This document shows positions 40,467 to 52,149 of a DNA stretch of 64,000 bases, in pieces. The stretch is from Margaritifera margaritifera (lineage: Eukaryota > Mollusca > Bivalvia > Unionida > Margaritiferidae). The first letter of the stretch is position 1. Every line of letters begins with the position of its first letter. The translations under genes and the position numbers were made by a program. The notes beneath the pieces were generated by a model, which made no database searches, was not told the origin of the DNA, and saw only the letters and a program-made list of their open reading frames with translations. The stretch spans positions 2,071,001 to 2,135,000 of the forward strand of contig JAQPZY010001664.1 in NCBI GenBank assembly GCA_029931535.1, written 5' to 3'.

Positions 40467-40478
40467 TCCCCCTTGCAC
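40467..40478. repeat. 12-bp TSD of ORF2 LINE (5' side)
   Basis: TCCCCCTTGCAC, the partner of 36622-36633. Confidence 0.85.
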
Positions 40479-40841
40479 GTGGTTGGTAATTTTTCATTAT
40501 ACACTAAAGATACCAATGAGAAGCAATTACCAATGGAAGCAATTACCAATGAGAAGAGAGCGCATAACAAGAATGAATGGTTTCACAATATTACACAAGC
40601 CATATGTCGTATAATAACACCCCATTGTTCGACATCCGGCACGAATCAATTTCCTGGCAGACATCAAACTGGTCAATTAACACATGTGAAATTATAAATT
40701 AGTAACAGAAAAAAATAAGTATATGATGTAATTTCAAACTAGTACTACTACTACTTTTAGAGAAAATAATAATAATAATAACATGAATGAATGAATAAGA
40801 ATTTACTTGCCATATGTAATAAAGTGCGCATTAGTTAGTAG

Positions 40842-41610
40842 GTAGTTTTTTCATATAGACAAATAAGTCACAGAAATCTTTAACCTTTACGGATTTTTGT
40901 AAATAAAATATCGATTTCTATGCTTTGTATAGCTTTAAAGAGGTCTGCGGTATTAACTTTTACTAAAAATGGAAATAAAAGAGTTTGTAATTTGCACTGT
41001 ATACCCCATGTCGGAAGTTCTACCTGAAATTATAACGGGTTTCACCTATTTAGTACTGCACGGCTTGGCTATATGGCACGTGGAGCTTATTCGGGTACTT
41101 TTTTCATATATAGAAATAAGTCACAGAAACCGTAAACTGTATCGGATTTTTTAAAAATAAAATATCAATTTCTATGCTTTACATAGTATTAAAGTGGTCT
41201 ATGGCATTCACTTTTACTAAAAAAGGATATTAAAAAAGTTAGTAATTTGCTCTGTGTGGGGATTATACTACATGTCGGAAGTTTTACCTGTAATTATAAC
41301 GGGTTTTACCTGTTCAGTACTGCACTGATGGCCGTATGGCACGTCGAGCTTTAGTAAGGTAGTTTTTCATATAAACAAATAAGTCACAGAAATCGTAAAC
41401 TTATCGGATTTATGTAAATAAAATATCGATTTCTATGCTTTGCATAGTTTTAAAGCGGTCTGAGGCATTAACTTCTACTAAAAATGGAAAGAAAAAAAAA
41501 GGAGTAATTTGCAATGTGTGGGGATTATACCTCATGTCGGAAGTTCTACCTGTAATTTTAACTGGTTGTACCTATTCAGTACTGCAAGGCTTGACCATAT
41601 GGCATGTACC
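40842..41610 (+). repeat. ~260-bp satellite-like tandem repeat, three copies
   Basis: Each copy runs 'ttcatatagacaaataagtcacag', 'aaataaaatatcgatttctatgcttt', 'ggaagttctacctgaaatta' to 'atggcacgt', starting near 40850, 41103 and 41367. Identity is high (about 85-90%). No ORF is conserved. Confidence 0.9.
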
Positions 41611-41636
41611 CTTAGGATAGCCAGACGAAAATAGCG

Positions 41637-41679
41637 CCTTAACACAGGAAATCCGCCTTAACACAGGAAATCCGTCTGA
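41637..41679 (+). repeat. Tandem 20-bp duplication
   Basis: 'gccttaacacaggaaatcc' occurs twice in a row immediately after the ~260-bp array. Confidence 0.9.
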
Positions 41680-41725
41680 CATATTACTATGGTTCTTTGT
41701 ATCTAATTTCATTACCTACTAATGA

Positions 41726-41726
<1 letters not shown>

Positions 41727-41787
<61 letters not shown>

Positions 41788-41822
41788 AACTTAAGTAACC
41801 TTTGACAAATTGACAAAATCCC

Positions 41823-41868
<46 letters not shown>
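41727..41868 (+). repeat. (TA)n-(TG)n and (TA)n microsatellites
   Basis: (TA)n then (TG)n at 41727-41786, and a second (TA)n at 41825-41868, just 5' of the plus-strand LINE fragment. Confidence 0.95.
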
Positions 41869-41874
<6 letters not shown>

Positions 41875-41944
41875 ATCACAGATGTATGTGTACATTAATT
41901 CATTTTTTGTTGCTTTATTTCTTCATTCATCATATATTTATTTT

Positions 41945-44900
41945 ATCGTACAACAAGAATTAAACTAATTGATAGTATTAAAACTAAATATGATTTTTAT
42001 GAAAAACAAATACTCTACACAGATAGAATAAATAATAATAACATATATTCACAAATAATAGAATCTATTATAGATATAATGATTAAGTGTGGAAAGAAAG
42101 ACAATAACTAACCTAACTATGATGACAGATTCATACGCATAAAAAAATATACGGATATAGTACCAAAAAATGATATGGTAATTATGAAAAGTTGGGTTTT
42201 TTTCGGAGAAGACCCGACTACAACCACTGTGGGCGATGAGCTTCAGTAGGCTTTCCCATTAGGAGAAGGTACGCCGCAAAGGCGACCTGGAACTCACTCG
42301 CTCACATGTTGGAAAGGTGAACCTCGTCCAAATACACTACATATGTTCAGACAATAAAACTTATGAAGTGCGATTCAAAATTTTAGATATAAGAAATCGA
42401 TACAATATAGTGGTGATTTCTTACAGGCCCGACTACAACCACTGTGAGTGATGGGAATCAGTAGGCTTTCCCATTAGAGGGAGGTCGGCCGCAAAGGCGA
42501 CCTGGAGCCCACTCGCCCACATGTTGGAAAGGAGCCTACAAGAATTTTGAACTATATCTAGGAAATAAATACTGTAAAATGTAGCACACACACACGATAA
42601 GTAAAGATATAGTTCATATGTGAAAACCCTTAAATTTTCCAAATGCAGAATGGAGGATGAAGGGGCTCCCCAACATCACACCAGACAGCAAAACAGTTGT
42701 TAGGGGAGAGATTTTTGCGAATTTAAAGAAATAAAATAATAATTAGAAGAAAACTGTAATGTCTGAACAAATGTCTGAATGAAGGTTAACAAATTATTAA
42801 ATAAAAATACAATACAAGGGAAAATAGTAATAATACTAATAATAGAAGTAACCAATGAGAAACATAGGGAGAAACACACGAAAACAGGGAATCGTACATC
42901 TAGGGAAGTACTGAGTATTGCTACGGAATTATGTATTATTTCGTATTTAAATAATGGTAAAGTTTATGATCTCTGCATAATAGTCTAACAGCTGTCGTCT
43001 TGCAGAAAGTACATATACGGTATTTCAATGTGACTCAGTACATTAGTCTTGGGAGATATTGTCGGTTGTAACATTAGTCATATCACGTGATTTAGCGCGT
43101 GAGGGTTGAACTTTCTGATCTAGATTCTATGTTCTATAAGAGTCAATACTTTGTTGACTGGTAATAACGTCAGTGCACAGGTACTTTAGCGGTGTCACAC
43201 ATAACATAGTTTCTGATTGGTTCGGAGAAGGTTGTTTTCTAGAAGAATTAAATTGTTTTTAAGTCGCAATACAGTTTAAATTGGTTTTCCTTATTCTGTT
43301 CTGCGCAGTCAGAAGCTATATAATAAGATGTATTGCTGTGTTTGGCATTCTTTCATAGTTCGTTCAGCCTGAGAGGTCATAAACGAGATTGGTTCATTTT
43401 GTGTGTGGATATTCTGCTTCAATGATATTTTTTTTATTATTATTATTATACAGTACATTCTGGATTCTGTACTGTTACTTAAACTTTAAGAATTATTCAG
43501 CTCCGTCGAATTATCGGAAACATTTCTAGAACTTGTGATATTCCATATTCACAAGGATTACTTGGAATTTATAACACTTGGATATAACTGATTCTTGTTA
43601 GTACATCAGTACAGTGTAGGTTTCATTCGGAACCTACTTCATTCGGAACATTTGGATTAACTTCCGAATCAGTGAACTTTAGAACAATTTAAAACTTTTA
43701 AGAATATTCTATACTGTAAGTTATTTTTAATTCTTTCACTTTGATTGTTTGTTGAAATATTTTGATATTTTAGGAAATTAAATATTTGTATTTAAATCTT
43801 GAAAGCGTGTTTGAGTCTTTTCTTTTGTTACATTACCGTATGGATACTGCAGGGCTATGCTATGGCTCACCCGAGGTAGACAGGCCTGCAGAGGAGCCCA
43901 AGAAAACCGGATGTACGATACATGGACAGACAAAACAAATACATATTGGGTATACATGAACACACATACTAAAAATATTTTCCCGACATCGCCACAAAAA
44001 GCTAAACAAAAGACAACTTTGACTTTTCTACTTCTTCTTCTTCATCTTTCTTTTGACTACAAACTTAATTTCAAGTTTCTAGTCACGTCCGCGTGCCAGT
44101 AAACTTCATAGCCAAATAAGGCATGTTTTCAATAACGTACGCGAGGATGAATTTCGCATTTTGATTCATAACTGGTGATAAAGATATATAATAAGGGAAA
44201 GGAGGACAAGAAAACAAAGAAAAATAAAATAAAATAAACGAAGGCAGTGACTCAAACTATCGGAGGGAAATACATTCTCTCCCTAAGAGATGGTGGGAGT
44301 CACTCCTACAGAAACGCAGAACACACTCATAGAACAATGTAACAGATTTCTTTTCCTACCTCTTTTGTTCTTTAGTTTTAAAAATAGGAATAATAATTCA
44401 ACATGTCCTCCATAGGTAACCTAATAAAATAACAAAATCTTTCTTAAAATAAAACAACAAAAAAAACAAAAAAACACGGGAAGAAGAACAGCTACAAAGA
44501 AGGATGAACTGCAGCCAATCCAAGCAGCCAATAAAGATAAACAAAGTCGAGACCCATGATAAAATATCTATTATTTTATTTTCTTTGATAAAATAAATAA
44601 CAACTCGAAGATCTGACCTCTGTATGATTGTCCATACACAAACACAAGATTATAGCATAACATACCAAAATATAGCACTAATACATATAGCACACATTGG
44701 ACAATAAGAGTCCCTAGCAAGGATTCACTAATATGGGGATACATGATATGGAAACCAGCCACAAGGTGTAATGCCTGAGGAGGGGAGTACATACATGTAC
44801 CATAAAATAAATAATTCTTTAGACCAAGAGGCAGAACGAATGGGGACCTGGAAACGGGAACCTAAACAAGAACGTCTCTTTCCAAAATATTTAACATTAA

Positions 44901-45099
44901 GAAACCATATTCAAAAATATATCTAAATAAATTTTTGTCCAAATTCTATTTGATTTTTTTTAATAACCCACAACAACAGACCTTTGGGGAAAACATACAG
45001 ATATAAAACCCTTTATAATCTTTTGGAAACAAGGGGGTGACCTTAAAGGCCTGTTAGCTTATATAGCTAGAGGTCCGAGAGGTGTCCAAAAATAAAAAA
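41945..45099 (+). mobile_element. 3' fragment of the same L1/Tx1 LINE family, plus strand
   Basis: It begins with the last ~55 codons of ORF2 (EKQILYTDRINNNN, SIIDIMIKCGK), aligning with QLLYTNNIDNK and DYIIDIMLRCGK of the minus-strand copy. It then follows that copy's 3' region in order: 'actacaaccactgtggg', 'cacatgttggaaagg', 'gggctccccaacatcacacc', 'gatactgcagggctatgct', 'gaggtagacaggcctgcaga', ending 'tccaaaaataaaa' at about 45099. It contains a direct duplication (42205-42330 and 42425-42540) and an interrupting insertion at about 43025-43845. No target duplication was recognised. Confidence 0.8.
43025..43845 (+). mobile_element. Solo-LTR-like insertion inside the LINE fragment
   Basis: The minus-strand LINE copy runs straight through 'aagtacagggtatagatactgc'. 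Here the matching halves are 'aagtacatatacggtat' (to 43024) and 'ccgtatggatactgc' (from about 43846), separated by ~820 bp. Within it, TGTAAC (43067) to GTTACA (about 43842) form matching short inverted termini, with a TATATAA box at 43319 and a start-site-like 'catagttcgttcagcc' about 40 bp downstream. This suits a solo LTR of a Ty3-type element. CGGTAT/CCGTAT at the junctions is an imperfect candidate TSD. Exact ends are uncertain and no internal genes remain. Confidence 0.5.
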
Positions 45100-45359
45100 G
45101 TATAGCGCACTACCCGACTTCACACATTTCTTATGAATTGTATAGATAAGCAATCATTTCAGATGAGCAACGCCGTCCAATATTAGCACTTTATTACATC
45201 AGATACAAGATTCAGCGATACTGTGAGGCTGTTAGCCAGTAAAACATTGTTTCAATGATTAACCGTTTCCGAACCTGGCGATGTGGACGCCCCTCATTTT
45301 GCAGGTTCATTTTGGCCCTTAAAAAGACCGTTGTTTCTTAGCGCTTTACAATCGACCAG

Positions 45360-45626
45360 TCATATCAATATGTACCGCAAACGATCTCTCCTCGTGGTAT
45401 GAACCACCTGCCACTGGTTGAAAACTGCATTTCTTGTGCGCAGATAGCTTGCAAATTCCCTAGCCTCTCCGGAGAACAAAATATGCACCATACAGAACGT
45501 GATGCGGTTTTTGATTCTTGCAGAAAAATCATTCCTTCGAATATATGTTCTTATTGCCTTCAGCACATGGTGCCCTCTCATGCCTTGATCTAATCTTACA
45601 GCAAAAAGAACTCTTGGCGACGCCAT
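45360..45626 (-). CDS. Unidentified 88-residue ORF in an apparent single-exon unit
   Basis: Minus strand from ATG at 45626 in a strong context (AAGATGGCG) to a stop at 45360. It reads MASPRVLFAVRLDQGMRGHH, then VLKAIRTYIRRNDFSARIKN, later GEAREFASYLRTRNAVFNQW. It is Arg-rich (15), basic and without a signal peptide or membrane segment. GC content is clearly higher than its surroundings. An AATAAA signal lies about 170 bp past the stop (near 45190). I recognise no family. It could be a small host gene or an ORF of an uncharacterised mobile element; the adjacent repeats favour the latter. Confidence 0.35.
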   Translation of the reverse strand: MASPRVLFAVRLDQGMRGHHVLKAIRTYIRRNDFSARIKNRITFCMVHILFSGEAREFASYLRTRNAVFNQWQVVHTTRRDRLRYILI

Positions 45627-45859
45627 CTTAGCTATAATACTAAGCCCATTTCAATGTTATTCTCATCGCACCTTAATCTGATTGGAGGCTGCTGTATTGC
45701 ATAATTCCCCTTTGATCTTATCTCTCCATCCCCCATCCCCCGTTTCGCTGAGTACCTGTATTAGTACATAGGAGGGTTCCATTGTTGCTTCATTTATACA
45801 GTCAATAATTTGAAATCACCTAAGTAATTGGTTTTTAATTGCAACATTTAATTGCGAAG

Positions 45860-47860
<2,001 letters not shown>

Positions 47861-47869
47861 CAATAGGAC

Positions 47870-49480
47870 AAAAAGGGCAATAACTCTTACAAAAACTGTG
47901 GGAGCGAAATGATTTGGTATTTGCATCTTTAGATGATGACCATAATATTTAACAAGTTTCATAGCAATTCATGAAACAACTGTCGCCCTAGTTGCCCTAA
48001 CGAGACTGCGTACCCGACCAAAGGATGGACTGACACAATAATTAGTATATAGAAGCAGGAATATAGTGAACAAATCTGTTTCAAACATCAAAGAAATAGT
48101 CTTCCCTAAAAGATACGGACAGTTTAACATTAAAGTTACTTGTGCTTTTCTTGTTTCAATTTGTATTTTACATCCACTGAGATACAAACAAAAATGACAG
48201 TGGCACGGATACATGACATGAAATAATAGTATTCACAAATGTTTTCACATTGAATTGTATTTGTTGTCAAAGAGGAGAGATTAGGAGAAGTCGAGATTAA
48301 AAGATTTTGTTCAATAGTGGACATGCATCAGAAAGAGGACATTTTTTTAAAACTAAAAACTAAAACTACGATCTAATTGACTTTCTTGTATATTTTTATA
48401 CAATTTTTATATATTAAATACATTTCAATAAAGAGTGAGAGAGAAAGGTGATATATGATCTTTATGCACGATGGACACAGATAAAGTCGTACGCATAATT
48501 CATTTTAAAATAAATTTTTTACAGAAGCACTGTATGCGGGAAGAAAAGGTTTTGCTTGTAGTTTATTTCAAAAATGAACCAATCAAAATTATTGCATTAT
48601 ATAATCGTTTATCAGTAAGATAAAGTTCTACGCGAAAGCATGTCTTCTGGAAGCAGATTGATGTACAAATAAAAGTCATCCTATTATGAGCTTCTTTTTT
48701 CTTCTTTTTTTTCTTTTTGTTTCTTTTTAAATACCTACAGCATCAGTGCTTTGAGTACTACAATTAACAGGGTTCACACGATTTTTAAAACAAAAATTTC
48801 CAGGTCTTTTCCAGGTTTTTTTCTGGGTGAAATTGATTTCTTCAAGGTTCACTTATGACCCTTACGGAACGGAATTAAAAACATTTTGGTTCAGAGGTTT
48901 AGAAACGTACATTTCTCCAATAACATTTGAATTAGACATATGACCATATACTAAAACACAGAATGTATCACTAGAAACAATTATAACTATTGAAATTCAT
49001 ATAAATATGCATGTAACTCATTTTAATTCACAGAATACCAATGTTAACTTTATTCTGCTTAACTGCATATGTTGGCATGAATAAAGTATTTTAGGCAAGG
49101 GATGTTTTAAATTTGGACCAAAAAGTCCTTCAAAATTATATACGTTGAAATAAAAGAAAGGACTAACTTTTTTTGTTTTTTGTTTTTTTTTTTAAAGTTC
49201 CAGTTATGTCTTGCTGGTACCCTAACATCGACTTTCAATGTAATCTGACTATGGACTGTATGTTTAATGCAGTCATTTTCAAATACACCCAGAGCATGGG
49301 ATTCTGCATTGAAAATTGCCCCAGTAGTCGGTAGATTTCTAAGTACAGGGATGTTTCTGCTATATTAATTGGGGCCGACTGATGGCACCATAATAATTAT
49401 TTCGAAATATCCCAATCGAATGTTAGTAAATCTTGCTTGCCATAACCTGTGCTTCATTCCATTCAGCTTGGCAATGCTTT
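47870..49480. other. Non-coding stretch
   Basis: It holds a fragment common in mollusc-type dispersed repeats ('gggcaataactcttacaaaa', about 47876) and a 'tttccaggtcttttccagg' element at about 48798. No gene was recognised. Confidence 0.4.
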
Positions 49481-49909
49481 TAAGTGCATGTAATCATAAT
49501 AAGTCAGGGACCGCAATATTTGGGCGTGTTCATCATGATCACCCCAAGGAGGCCTTCTGTGAAATTCTTTAAAGGTATGCAGGCCCAGTCCAGGAATTTA
49601 AGCCTCCTTCTTGCTCGTCATTTGCTAGATGGGGTTTCCGGAAAGGTCCAGGGTGAAAGTTTGCAGGCCCCTCTCCCTTTCTTAAGAAGGCGAAGGTGGC
49701 AGCTGTATATACTCGCTCCCTCTACTCCGGTACACCCCTCTTCCAACAATTCCCGTATGTATTGGACTAGCCATTTTATCAGAGGAGGTCTGGTTGAGCA
49801 TAACAGATGATTGGTCGGTCGTCTATAATAGAGGAAGGATATCGGCTTCAGTTCCGGGAACATCCTACTCTGGCAAGGACACCCATGATTTTTCCACCAG
49901 TCAAATTTT

Positions 49910-50539
49910 GTGCAGTTAAGGGAAGAGGTAGACTCCCTTCCAAAGAGGGGCGCAGCAGAAAGGGTGTTAAATGACCAGTCTCCGACTTTCTGCTCCTGGA
50001 TTTTCTTGGTATCCAAAAAAAAGCTTATTATCGACATTTCCTCCTTAAACACGTTTCTTCAGGAGGAACCCATCAAGATGGACACTACATCCTCAGCTAG
50101 GAATGATATAAGGCCCAGCAACTGGGCGGTGTCCACCGACCTTCAGGATGAATACTTTCATATCCATATTTTTCCTCCTCACGGGAAGTGCCTCCGGTTT
50201 TGCCTGGACCGGGAGGTTTTCCAATTTTGTATTGTGCTAGTAATTGAAGTACACGCCACCCACCTGAGGTCACCGGAGATTACCATTCTCCATCATTCCC
50301 ATGACCGGTTGGCTCACATTGGCCTCTTAACGTCGCTCAGACAAGATCTGTGCCGCTGCTGGTCCATAGTGACCCGGCTGGGACTTATTCCAAACCTACA
50401 GAAGTCAGGGTTAGTTCCATCTCAGGATTTCGTATACATGGGGATAAAATCCCTTAAAAACAAGCGATTAGTCCATGTCCCACTGGACACAATACACAGA
50501 ATCCTGGCTCTTTGGCTCACCTATACCTCTCCCTTCTAG
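49910..50539 (+). pseudogene. DIRS reverse transcriptase remnant
   Basis: Reads WIFLVSKKKLIIDISSLNTF, then NWAVSTDLQDEYFHIHIFPP, GKCLRFCLDREVFQFCIVL and GLIPNLQKSGLVPSQDFVYM. These correspond to the DIRS RT signature (VPKKDG..RPVIDLS.LN ... WAVSIDLRDAYFHVPIHP ... LRF..... FQF ... NL.KS.L.PSQ...YLG). The catalytic YLDD site is replaced by HHSHDRLAHI, so the enzyme is dead. Confidence 0.82.
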
Positions 50540-50839
50540 GGTCCTTGAATTCCGTGGCAGACTTGTTTTCTCTTGGAAGCCTACACTTGCGCCCCTCCAG
50601 TTTCTCCTTCTGGAACACTGAAAACGGCACAGGGATCCTCTAACAGATCGGATTTCTCTAGGATTATACTTTCACCACCACTTGAGTTGGGGTGGGTGGG
50701 GTCGGGACCATTTTCTGACCGAAGTGCCCATGCACGCCCCGAAGTGCACTCCTATCTGTTCACAGACACGTCAGAGTCTGGGTAGGGCTTTACCCTGCAC
50801 ATAAACAATATGGAAATGAGGGTGGTATTTCGAGCCCTA

Positions 50840-51378
50840 TAAGAGTGCGTCTACAAAGTAAGGAGTCACTGAGTGACAGTCTCCTCCGACAACACGTATG
50901 TAACCTCCTGCGCTGGGCAACATCGGAAGGCATTACTCTCTGGGTTCGGCATGTTTCTGGCAAAAATAAATTTGTTACGGACAGTCTGTTCAGCAGAGGC
51001 AAGGTGGTCCTCACAGAATGGTCTCTGCACCAATCTGTAACACATTCCCTGTTGAGAGTCATCTCAAGTGATCTATCCGCCAGGACATGTTTTCGAGCAA
51101 AGTTAACAAGTGTATCGTTCAGGCCAGGAGACGCTCCATGTCCAAGGTCCGAATGGAGAATCTTTTCCGATTGGTGCAGTGGGAAACGCCTTAATCCTCG
51201 TTGGCCCTCTGTGGCCTATTCGAAGAGAGGGGATGCTTGGTTTCTACTATTAAGGGCTATAGGGCAGCCCTATCCAACACGCTCAAGTTCTCAAAAGGCC
51301 CGGATATTGGTTCGAATCCTCATATTTCCAACTTTATCAGGTATTTTGAGCTGCAGAGACTGGTGTCTCGCTCACTAA
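50840..51378 (+). pseudogene. DIRS RNase H remnant
   Basis: The frame at 50845 reads LLRQHVCNLLRWATSEGITL, then WVRHVSGKNKFVTDSLFSRG and LTEWSLHQSV. It follows the DIRS/Ngaro RNase H pattern (LW......I.L...H.PG..N..AD.LSR ... EW.L). The stretch after about 51080 shifts frame repeatedly. Confidence 0.7.
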
Positions 51379-51459
51379 CACCCAGATGAAATCTCTCATG
51401 TGTGTTGTGGTCTTTGTCTAAATCCCCCTATAAACCATTGGCTGAAGCTTCTTTCGAAC

Positions 51460-52030
51460 CTCACCGTTAAGACTGTTTTCCTGCTCTCTTTAGCATCTGT
51501 GATACAAAGGAGCAAGCTTCATACCTGTCTATAAAAAAATGTTGTTTACTGTTCAACCGCAAATATGACTGTGTCTCTCCTTTGCCAACCAAGTCTTTTA
51601 GCAAATAAACATCTTCCTTTGGTGGCTGCACTCAATTTAAAAATTAGAAGTCTCAGTCGTATATATGTTGCGGATGATCAGGATCAACTCTTATGCCCAT
51701 TTAGGGCTTTACGGTTCTATTTGGCTACTTCTAAAGGGAGAAGTAAAGGTAGCAAGCATATTTTCCTTCCCTTAAAGGGCTCTGCTGATATTTTGGCATC
51801 CACTATCTCAAGGTGGATTGTCCTAACGATCAAGAGGGCTCATCAATCCCTTACTGAGAGGGACCTTTCATTCGTGAAGATTTAAGCCCATGAGGTTCAA
51901 GTCATTTCTAACTCGTAGGGCTATCTAACTGATTCTTCATTGGAAGATATCATGAAAGCCGCGTTCTGGTTGTCACACACTACCTTCTTGTTCTTCTACC
52001 TTCGGTCTTTAGCACACCAGAACGAAGGCA
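51460..52030 (+). pseudogene. DIRS tyrosine recombinase remnant
   Basis: 'KTVFLLSLASVIQRSKLH' (about 51470-51525) is the box around the first catalytic Arg, now altered. 51565-51885 gives LCPFRALRFYLATSKGRSKG and then TISRWIVLTIKRAH. Near 51945-52015 the frame reads LEDIMKAAFWLSHTTFLFFYLRSL, which I give in two parts: LEDIMKAAFWLSHT and TFLFFYLRSL. The last is the box with the nucleophilic Tyr. The AQKVDRVGK tail resembles the usual C-terminus. Confidence 0.72.
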
Positions 52031-52149
52031 TTTCTTTTAGAGCCCATGGTCGTGGCACAAAAAGTGGACCGGGTAGGTAAGAACTTACAGTAGTGGACAT
52101 TCCTAACATAAGCGTGAGTGTATCAAGTCTTTTAGCAAACAAACATGTG

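Larger units (their letters stand above)
49480..52140 (+). mobile_element. Decayed DIRS/Ngaro-type tyrosine-recombinase retrotransposon
   Basis: Plus-strand remnants occur in DIRS order: gag-like debris (49484-49810), reverse transcriptase (49910-50539), RNase H (50840-51060) and tyrosine recombinase (51460-52030). DIRS elements integrate by a tyrosine recombinase rather than a DDE integrase. Several frameshifts and stops separate the parts, and the key residues are damaged. Terminal repeats were not identified. The right end abuts a LINE at about 52150. Confidence 0.82.

Noticed and set aside
38847..40489. Plus-strand ORFs up to 170 codons
   Set aside because: Antisense to the LINE ORF2, which has clear reverse-transcriptase motifs.
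40467..40497. ATG at 40497 as the true ORF2 start
   Set aside because: It lies outside the element. The TSD at 40467-40478 shows that the LINE begins at 40466, so MKNYQPRARG is flanking sequence read in frame by chance.
43067..43842. Complete LTR retrotransposon
   Set aside because: Only one LTR-like sequence, with no second copy and no gag-pol between. At most a solo LTR.
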